A model generated the notes under the pieces. That model was given only the letters and a program-made list of their open reading frames with translations, did not search any database and was not told where the DNA came from. From an uncultured Bacteroidales bacterium (lineage in GTDB: Bacteria; Bacteroidota; Bacteroidia; Bacteroidales; Muribaculaceae): DNA of 5,249 nucleotides. The DNA is taken from assembly GCA_900554715.1 (NCBI GenBank), contig USIN01000142.1, forward strand, positions 1 to 5,249. The letters are read 5' to 3'. A program made the position numbers and the translations under genes. Shown piece by piece: positions 1 through 5,249 of this stretch (positions within the stretch are counted from its first letter, which is position 1; every line of letters starts with the position of its first letter).

Positions 1-92
1 CCGAATACTCGAGCACGGTGCTGTCGCCCAATCCCATCTTCCGCAGTTTCATCAACGCTGCAATCGCCTATAAGAAAGAAAAGAAGTCATAA
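1..92 (+). CDS. pyrG: CTP synthase, C-terminal end (partial)
   Basis: Only the last 29 full codons and the stop (taa at 90-92) are in the window; bases 1-2 end a split codon that fits proline. The visible peptide begins EYSSTVLSPNPIFRSFINAA and ends in the lysine-rich KKEKKS. It matches the C-terminus of bacterial CTP synthase, where an H-P-E-Y-x-S-x-x-x-x-P-x-P-x-F motif closes the glutamine amidotransferase domain. CTP synthase makes CTP from UTP, ATP and glutamine in the cytoplasm, the last step of de novo pyrimidine nucleotide synthesis. The catalytic parts lie upstream and cannot be checked. The identification rests on this short tail and on the next gene being yidC, a neighbour order known in Bacteroidota. 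The gap to yidC is only 39 bases with no visible terminator, so co-transcription is plausible. Confidence 0.85.
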   Translation, partial: EYSSTVLSPNPIFRSFINAAIAYKKEKKS

Positions 93-131
93 TCATCACC
101 GCATCATAATTTCAATTACACCACAACACCA

Positions 132-2210
132 ATGGATAAGAACACGCTACTCGGACTGTTGCTGATGGCCGGCTGTATCTTCGGGTTTATGTATCTTAAC
201 AAACCCTCAGAAGAAGAGCTTGCCGCCCGTCGAGCCGAACAGGAACGCGCCGCAGCCGCAGCCGATGACAGTAACGCAGCCATAACCGTCACCGACACCC
301 TCGGCGCCGCCGACATGTCGCAGCTCGCCGCTGTTGTCAGAACAATCGGTGCAGCCGATGGCAACGGCAGATATACACTCGACAACGGCTCTGTAGCCGT
401 CAGCGCCGACAGCACGGGTGTCGACGGCATCGTGAGGACCGGCTCGGCCGATGTCACAATCGCCGACCTCGCCACTCTCGGCAGCGCTCTGACGCCCGAG
501 ACACGTTCGGCAGCAGTCAAGGCTGTGAGAAAAGTCGTCGCCGACGCACAGAAATACAAAAGCTTCGCCCGCCATCTCTCTGGCGAGAACGTCGAGAAGA
601 CAATCGAGAACGATCTCGTCAAAATCACATTCTCGAGCCGTGGCGGCATGATTTCGCAGGTCGAGCTGAAAAACTATAACACCGAGCTGACCGAGCCCCC
701 GACACCTGTCAGACTGTTCACCCCGGCAACCGACGGCTACGGCTTCGCCTTCAACACCGAGGACCAGCGCATCGACACACGTGAATTTGTCTTCACGCCG
801 ACGGTCGAAAACGATTCGACTATACTCATGTCGCTCGATCTCGGCAACGGTGCCATGTGGGGAATACGTTACCGTGTCCATTCGGAGAAATATCTCGTCT
901 CGATGGAGCTTGTCCAGCAGGGCATGAATGCCATACTGCCGCCGAGCACGGCCGACATCGCCTTCAACTGGCATCAGAAAATGGCCCGCAACGAAAAAGG
1001 CCGCACCTTCGAGGAACGCAACAGTGCTATATTATATAAATGTATAGGCGAGGGTCCCGACGAGCTCAGCTCGACCGGCGACGACAGCGAAGAGCCCAAA
1101 GGCCGCATCAAATGGGTCGCATTCAAAAACCAGTTCTTCTCGAGCGTCATCATCGCCCGCGACAACTTCACGTCGGCACATCTCACGTCGGTCGACATCA
1201 AAGACAATCTCTATCTCAAAGACATGACAATGGCGTCGGTGCTTCCCTACAGCAACGCCGACGGCACTCAGCTCGCCTTTGATTTCTATTTCGGCCCCAA
1301 TGATTATCCGCTGCTGTCGAGCATCGACGACACCCTCGACACAGACGAGGGTCTGTCGCTCACGCGTCTCGTGCCTCTCGGCTGGGGTCTCTTCCGTTGG
1401 ATCAATCAGCTGATTGTCATCCCTGTCTTTACATTCCTCGGTTCGTTTATCTCGAATTACGGCATAATCATTCTGCTGCTGACGATATTCATAAAGCTGA
1501 TACTATTCCCCTTCACCTTCAAGAGCTTCAAGTCGCAGGCCAAGATGAGGGTTCTCGCTCCCGAAATCAAGGAAATCAACGACAAATATCCCGGTCAGGA
1601 AAACGCCATGAAACGCCAGCAGGAGACGATGGCGCTCTACAGCCGCGCCGGCGCGAGCCCCTTCTCGGGCTGTCTGCCGCTGTTGCTGCAGATGCCTGTG
1701 CTCATCGCCATGTTCTCGTTCTTCCCCTCGGCCATCGAGCTTCGCGGCGAGCCTTTCCTGTGGGCCAAAGACCTCTCGGCTCCCGACGTCATCTTCACCC
1801 TGCCGTTCTCGATACCCTTCTACGGCGATAAAGTCAGCCTCTTCTGTCTGCTGATGACAGTTGTCAATATCATCTATACCCGCATCAACATGCAGAATCA
1901 GCCCGGCGGCAACAACATGCCCGGCATGAAGTGGATGATGTATCTGATGCCGCTGATGTTCCTCTTCTTCTTCAACGACTATGCCTCGGGCCTGAGCTAC
2001 TACTATCTGCTCTCGCTCTTCATCACCATCATACAGACCTGGATCTTCCGCCGTCTCATCGACGAGAAGAAAGTCCGCGCCGACATGCTCGCAAACGCCA
2101 AGAAACCCCGCAAGAAAAGCGGTTTCATGGCCCGTCTCGAAGAGGCCCAGCGCCAGCAGCAGGCCGCTCTGCGTCAGCAACAGCAGCGTCAGGGCAAAGG
2201 CCGTCGCTGA
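132..2210 (+). CDS. yidC: Membrane protein insertase YidC
   Basis: YidC inserts and folds inner-membrane proteins, alone or with SecYEG. The 692-residue product starts MDKNT, the usual Bacteroidota YidC start, so the ATG at 132 is preferred although no Shine-Dalgarno precedes it. In order: membrane helix at about 5-22; an alanine-rich, partly charged segment at about 24-150; the periplasmic beta domain from about 155 to 410 (IENDLVKITFSSRGG at 158-172); then the five-helix insertase core at about 424-645. The core shows YGIIILLLTIFIKLILFP (443-460), AKMR (470-473), LYSRAGASPFSGCLPLLLQM (502-521) and W-A-K-D-L at 544-548. Lys455 aligns with the groove arginine of E. coli YidC (Arg366). The tail (646-692) is Lys/Arg-rich then Gln-rich, compatible with ribosome contact. 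At 692 residues it is longer than the 548 of E. coli YidC, mostly through the N-terminal segment. It follows pyrG and precedes secreted-enzyme genes with no evident functional tie. Confidence 0.98.
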   Translation: MDKNTLLGLLLMAGCIFGFMYLNKPSEEELAARRAEQERAAAAADDSNAAITVTDTLGAADMSQLAAVVRTIGAADGNGRYTLDNGSVAVSADSTGVDGIVRTGSADVTIADLATLGSALTPETRSAAVKAVRKVVADAQKYKSFARHLSGENVEKTIENDLVKITFSSRGGMISQVELKNYNTELTEPPTPVRLFTPATDGYGFAFNTEDQRIDTREFVFTPTVENDSTILMSLDLGNGAMWGIRYRVHSEKYLVSMELVQQGMNAILPPSTADIAFNWHQKMARNEKGRTFEERNSAILYKCIGEGPDELSSTGDDSEEPKGRIKWVAFKNQFFSSVIIARDNFTSAHLTSVDIKDNLYLKDMTMASVLPYSNADGTQLAFDFYFGPNDYPLLSSIDDTLDTDEGLSLTRLVPLGWGLFRWINQLIVIPVFTFLGSFISNYGIIILLLTIFIKLILFPFTFKSFKSQAKMRVLAPEIKEINDKYPGQENAMKRQQETMALYSRAGASPFSGCLPLLLQMPVLIAMFSFFPSAIELRGEPFLWAKDLSAPDVIFTLPFSIPFYGDKVSLFCLLMTVVNIIYTRINMQNQPGGNNMPGMKWMMYLMPLMFLFFFNDYASGLSYYYLLSLFITIIQTWIFRRLIDEKKVRADMLANAKKPRKKSGFMARLEEAQRQQQAALRQQQQRQGKGRR

Positions 2211-2269
2211 TTTATCATTTCACAATTTATCGATAAAGCAATCATTTAACCTTAAATATCTTAAAACCG
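2211..2269 (+). promoter_or_regulatory. AT-rich spacer, possible 5' control region of the glycosidase genes
   Basis: This 59-base spacer is the longest gap in the window and is strongly AT-rich against GC-rich flanking genes. It holds a 12-base perfect palindrome (2226-2237) and a small inverted repeat, ATTTAA-CC-TTAAAT (2244-2257). I looked for the Bacteroidota promoter pattern (TTTG near -33, TAnnTTTG near -7) and found no convincing match. There is no Shine-Dalgarno before the ATG at 2270, which is normal in this phylum. No GC-rich hairpin with a T-run marks a terminator for yidC. The spacer may carry a promoter of another type or simply be a read-through leader. Confidence 0.3.
2226..2237. 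repeat. 12-base perfect palindrome TTTATCGATAAA
   Basis: TTTATCGATAAA equals its own reverse complement. It lies 15 bases after the yidC stop and 32 bases before the next start codon. A palindrome without a loop suits a dimeric DNA-binding protein better than an RNA hairpin terminator, and no T-run follows it. AT-rich intergenic DNA produces such palindromes by chance fairly easily, so a regulatory role is only a possibility. Confidence 0.45.
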
Positions 2270-4777
2270 ATGAAAAAAAATATCATACTGTCATTGGCAG
2301 CCGGCGCGGCACTGACCGCGTCGGCCTCTGCCGTCCATAATATCTATGGCACGGAGTTCAGAGTCGACACTCTCCAGCACTATTATATGGGTCCCGGCGT
2401 CACCCACAGTCATCTGAGCTATACGTCGGGCGGCCGTGTCTTCCATGTCTATGCCGTTACCTACGATAAAAACGACCGCACGCTTCTCGGCGATGCCGCC
2501 GGATCGCCTGTCGAAATCAAGGTCGTGCTCGGCAACGACTCACTCAACACCCGCGAGACAGTCTCGGCGATGGCAAAACGCAACACCAATGACCACACCC
2601 AGATACTCGCCGGCGTCAACGGCGACTTCTTCTGCATGCGCGGCGACGGATCGAACGGCGACGGCATCAACGGCTATCCCAACGCCGCCTGTGTCATCGG
2701 CGGCAAGCTCGCCAACACCGACCTGCTCGACTATAACTCGCGCGAGAACGCCTTTATGGTCGGCCCCGACGGCATGTGGATCGACGCCACCGACTTCCGC
2801 TATATCGTCAGCAGCGAAGACGGCTCGAAGACCGTCAACGCATGGGCTGTCAACATGCCTCGCGGTTTCATCGGATGGACCATAGACCAGGTCGACACCG
2901 ACCGTCTTGTCGTCTACAACTCTCATGTAGGCAAATTCACCAAAACCATGGCCGGCGGTCGTGAGATAGCCGCCGAGCTTGCCGAAGGCGAGGTGTGGGC
3001 GATGAACAAACCCATGAAATTTGTCGTCAAGGGCGAATGGCACACAGGCGGTAACCTCGCAGTGCCTGCCAACGGCATCGTCATTTCGTGCGGCAAAGAT
3101 TTCAAAAACGATTTTATCGACGGCCTCAAAGCCGGAGATGTCATAATGCACACCACCGAGCTGTCGCTCCCTGCTTTCGGCGGCCTCAAGCCCGATGTCC
3201 GTGAAATGGTGGGCGGCGATGTGCGCATTCTCAAGGAAGGTGTCGTCACAACCGAGGCCATACGCTGGATCAATTCTCCCGGCGCACTTTACTCGCGCTC
3301 TCTCGCCGGTTACAGTCAGGACCGGTCGAAAGCTGTGTTTGCCGTTGTCGACCATCCGGGATATTCTTCGGGCGTCAGCTACTATGAGGCTGCCGACGTT
3401 ATGCGCAGTCTCGGCTGTTATGACGCGCTCGATCTTGACGGCGGCGGCTCGACGACATTCTACACCGAGGCTTTCGGCACAACCAACGTGCCGCGCGACG
3501 GCTCGGAACGCACGATTGCCAACGCCGTCTACGTCGCCATCAACGCTCCCGACGACCGCACCGTGGCATCAATAAGATTCGCCGACCCCCATGTGCTGCT
3601 GCCGCTTTACGGCTCATACACTCCTGTAATCTACGGATATAACAAATATGGCCGTCTTGTCGACACAAACGTCAAGGGCTTTACACTTGAAGCGGCTCCC
3701 GCCCTCGGCACTATAATCGATGGTGTCACGCTCGAGGCCGCAGGCACAGGCATGCATGCGCTCAAAGCCGTGCTGGGCGATATGAGCGCCGACATCGCGG
3801 TCAAGGTTGTCAATGACATGCCCACCGAACTGCGTCTGACCGATGTACTCATCGACGGTTACCGTTCGTGGCCAATCGAGCTGCAGAGCCTTGTCGGCAC
3901 TGAATATCTGAAGGTCGCTCCGGCTGCTTTCTCGTGGTCGGTGTCTGACGCGGCGATAGCCACAGTCGACGACCGCGGCGTAGTCAGCGGCCTCGAAAAC
4001 GGCAGCGTGACAGTCACCGGACGCCGTGACGAAAGCGAGCTGACGCTCAGACTGACAGTCGAAAAACCCGTTTCACGCCGTATGCCACTGACCGAAAGCA
4101 CCGACGCATCTGAATGGTCAGCGCTCAAAAGCGGTGTGTCTGTTGCAACGATATCGGCGCTTGCGACCGGCGGTCTGGGTGTAGACTTCACTGTGTCAAA
4201 CGCCCGCGCGCCGAGAGTGGTGCTTTCGAGAAAACAGCAGGTATGGAGCCTTCCCGATGCGCTTGAGGTCGATCTCACCACCGGCGCGCACACAATCAAG
4301 GCTTTCAAGATGACTGTCGAGCCTGCCAACGGACGCGAGGTCGTCATGAACTACGGCGCTGTGGCCGCTTCAGCCGACAAACAGACGGTTGTCTTTGACT
4401 TAAGCGAATATTTCGATACCAACGATATCGCAATCTATCCCATCACGTTCAAGACCATGACCATAGAGCCTGGTGACGGTCGGGGAGACTATCATATCGA
4501 CATCAACCGCCTCGAGGCTGTCTATAACAACGCTCCGGTCGACGGTGTCGAGGATATAGCTGTCGATGCCGACGCCGGTGTCTTGAATATCAGAATTGAA
4601 AACGGCATGATCATTGCCGATGAGGCAGTTGCCGCCATGACCGTATACGACCTCAGCGGACGTGTTGTCTCTCAGGCATACGGCAATACTGTTGCCGCGC
4701 CCGCACACCGCGGCATATATCTTGTCGGCGCCGTTACCGCGACCGGCAGACTGAATACACAGAAGATTATCCTATAA
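2270..4777 (+). CDS. Secreted phosphodiester glycosidase (NAGPA/DUF2233 family) with Ig-like domains and sorting tail
   Basis: The 835-residue product is predicted to cleave sugar-1-phosphodiesters; the family includes the human mannose-6-phosphate uncovering enzyme. A signal peptide (residues 1-21, ending ASASA) directs export. The catalytic domain spans about 40-428: PGV start at 42-44, GVNGDFF at 115-121, VGGDVRILKEGVV at 314-326, DLDGGGSTT at 388-396 and N-V-P-R-D-G-S-E-R-x-x-A-N-A at 406-419. These are the family's conserved motifs in the right order, so the domain looks intact. Residues about 434-515 look like a degenerate Ig-like domain. Residues 516-600 form a Big_2-like Ig domain (IATVDDRGVVSGLENGSVTV, 563-582). 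Residues 605-755 are beta-rich and unrecognised, perhaps carbohydrate-binding. The end (759-835) resembles a type A type IX secretion sorting domain (VYDLSGRVV, 792-800; GIYLVG, 815-820; QKIIL). The next gene is a paralog 33 bases on. Substrate unknown. The family call is firm; the accessory domains are less certain. Confidence 0.93.
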   Translation: MKKNIILSLAAGAALTASASAVHNIYGTEFRVDTLQHYYMGPGVTHSHLSYTSGGRVFHVYAVTYDKNDRTLLGDAAGSPVEIKVVLGNDSLNTRETVSAMAKRNTNDHTQILAGVNGDFFCMRGDGSNGDGINGYPNAACVIGGKLANTDLLDYNSRENAFMVGPDGMWIDATDFRYIVSSEDGSKTVNAWAVNMPRGFIGWTIDQVDTDRLVVYNSHVGKFTKTMAGGREIAAELAEGEVWAMNKPMKFVVKGEWHTGGNLAVPANGIVISCGKDFKNDFIDGLKAGDVIMHTTELSLPAFGGLKPDVREMVGGDVRILKEGVVTTEAIRWINSPGALYSRSLAGYSQDRSKAVFAVVDHPGYSSGVSYYEAADVMRSLGCYDALDLDGGGSTTFYTEAFGTTNVPRDGSERTIANAVYVAINAPDDRTVASIRFADPHVLLPLYGSYTPVIYGYNKYGRLVDTNVKGFTLEAAPALGTIIDGVTLEAAGTGMHALKAVLGDMSADIAVKVVNDMPTELRLTDVLIDGYRSWPIELQSLVGTEYLKVAPAAFSWSVSDAAIATVDDRGVVSGLENGSVTVTGRRDESELTLRLTVEKPVSRRMPLTESTDASEWSALKSGVSVATISALATGGLGVDFTVSNARAPRVVLSRKQQVWSLPDALEVDLTTGAHTIKAFKMTVEPANGREVVMNYGAVAASADKQTVVFDLSEYFDTNDIAIYPITFKTMTIEPGDGRGDYHIDINRLEAVYNNAPVDGVEDIAVDADAGVLNIRIENGMIIADEAVAAMTVYDLSGRVVSQAYGNTVAAPAHRGIYLVGAVTATGRLNTQKIIL

Positions 4778-4810
4778 AAACCAAATTCAATAAACAAAAC
4801 AATTTATTTT

Positions 4811-5249
4811 ATGAAACAACTTTTAATGGCGATGCTTGTCGGAGGCTCGGTTTTAGGAGCCTCGGCAGGTCATCAGGAGGTAATTCACGGTACCACGTAT
4901 AACGTGGATACTCTTGAGTCGTATTATATCGGCCCGGCGGTCGAGTACACCCACTACAAATTTACGACGCCCGACGGAAAGCGTTTTTTCCAGGCCTACA
5001 CCGTGATTCTCGACAAGACAGACGAACGGCACACTGCTTTCGACGGCACAAGACCCGCCGAAATGAAAGTGGCGCTCGGCAATGACTCGTGCTGCATCAC
5101 AGAGTCTGTGCCCAATATGGCCGCCTTCCACACAAATGAAAACACCCAGTATATCGCCGGCTGCAACGGCGACTTCTTTGTCTGGCGTTACGGTGAGAAT
5201 GCCGGCAAAAACGATGACTTCCTTGACGGCTATCCCGGTTCGGGCAATA
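4811..5249 (+). CDS. Second secreted phosphodiester glycosidase, tandem paralog (3'-truncated by window)
   Basis: The reading frame from ATG 4811 stays open to the window end, giving 146 codons plus one base without a stop. A signal peptide is evident (K3, hydrophobic stretch 4-17, likely cut after ASA at 17-19). From residue 25 the protein lines up with its upstream neighbour: both read V-D-T-L-x-x-Y-Y-x-G-P-x-V at 32-44, both have LGNDS (89-93 here), and GCNGDFF at 117-123 matches GVNGDFF at 115-121 there. A hand alignment up to that motif gives about 46 identities over 97 positions. A shared GYP follows. The first strands of the glycosidase fold are therefore present, but the DGGGS-type motif and any C-terminal domains lie beyond the window. 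The 33-base AT-rich gap has no terminator or Shine-Dalgarno, so transcription with the upstream gene is likely. Differences include Cys94, Cys95 and Cys118, absent at those positions in the neighbour. Confidence 0.9.
   Translation, partial: MKQLLMAMLVGGSVLGASAGHQEVIHGTTYNVDTLESYYIGPAVEYTHYKFTTPDGKRFFQAYTVILDKTDERHTAFDGTRPAEMKVALGNDSCCITESVPNMAAFHTNENTQYIAGCNGDFFVWRYGENAGKNDDFLDGYPGSGN

Noticed and set aside
165..176. Lipobox-like M-A-G-C (residues 12-15) in the first helix of YidC, hinting at a lipoprotein form
   Set aside because: Position -3 is Met, and the sequence after Cys15 stays hydrophobic (I-F-G-F-M-Y-L), as in a membrane anchor rather than a lipoprotein. Gram-negative YidC normally keeps this helix uncleaved.
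207..974. Long minus-strand open frame of 255 codons across yidC
   Set aside because: It lies fully antisense to a certain gene, its translation is low-complexity without any recognisable domain, and GC-rich codon use opens such frames by chance.
1397..1831. Alternative + strand frame of 144 codons inside the yidC core
   Set aside because: It overlaps the most conserved part of YidC in another frame, and its peptide is rich in Arg, His and Gln, as expected for a frame shadow.
2244..2257. ATTTAA-CC-TTAAAT as a hairpin terminator for yidC
   Set aside because: The two-base loop is too tight, the stem is only A/T pairs, and no T-run follows.
2211..2269. Bacteroidota consensus promoter (TTTG / TAnnTTTG) before the glycosidase gene
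   Set aside because: No TTTG occurs in the spacer. The nearest -7-like string (TATCTT at 2256-2261) has no partner at the correct distance.
2540..3355. Long minus-strand open frame of 271 codons across the glycosidase domain
   Set aside because: It is antisense to the conserved catalytic region, with no family motifs and no credible start context.

Overview
This window looks like chromosomal DNA from a Bacteroidota bacterium, most likely order Bacteroidales. The evidence is the pyrG-yidC gene order, a YidC that starts MDKNT and has a lysine in the conserved groove position, short AT-rich leaders without Shine-Dalgarno motifs, and secreted proteins with a type IX-style C-terminal sorting tail. 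A Muribaculaceae-like gut organism fits the moderately GC-rich coding style, but that family placement is inference. All genes read on the + strand, and nothing in the window marks it as mobile or recently transferred.

Layout: (1) bases 1-92 are the last codons of pyrG (CTP synthase). (2) Bases 132-2210 are a complete yidC, the inner-membrane insertase, which at 692 residues is long for the family and carries an extra alanine-rich N-terminal periplasmic stretch and a basic, glutamine-rich C-terminal tail. (3) After a 59-base AT-rich spacer containing a 12-base perfect palindrome, bases 2270-4777 encode an 835-residue secreted protein. It has a signal peptide, a phosphodiester glycosidase (NAGPA/DUF2233) domain, two Ig-like segments, a beta-rich segment that may bind ligand, and a type A-like sorting tail. 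(4) After 33 bases, a second gene starts at 4811 and runs off the window. Its 146 visible codons are clearly paralogous to the start of the preceding gene, so this is a tandem array of secreted phosphodiester glycosidases.

The first pair (pyrG, yidC) is housekeeping. The second pair is the accessory part: exported enzymes predicted to remove sugars from sugar-1-phosphodiesters on a surface or extracellular substrate that cannot be named from sequence. No RNA genes, CRISPR arrays, insertion sequences, clear terminators or consensus Bacteroidota promoters were seen. No gene-free stretch exceeds 59 bases.
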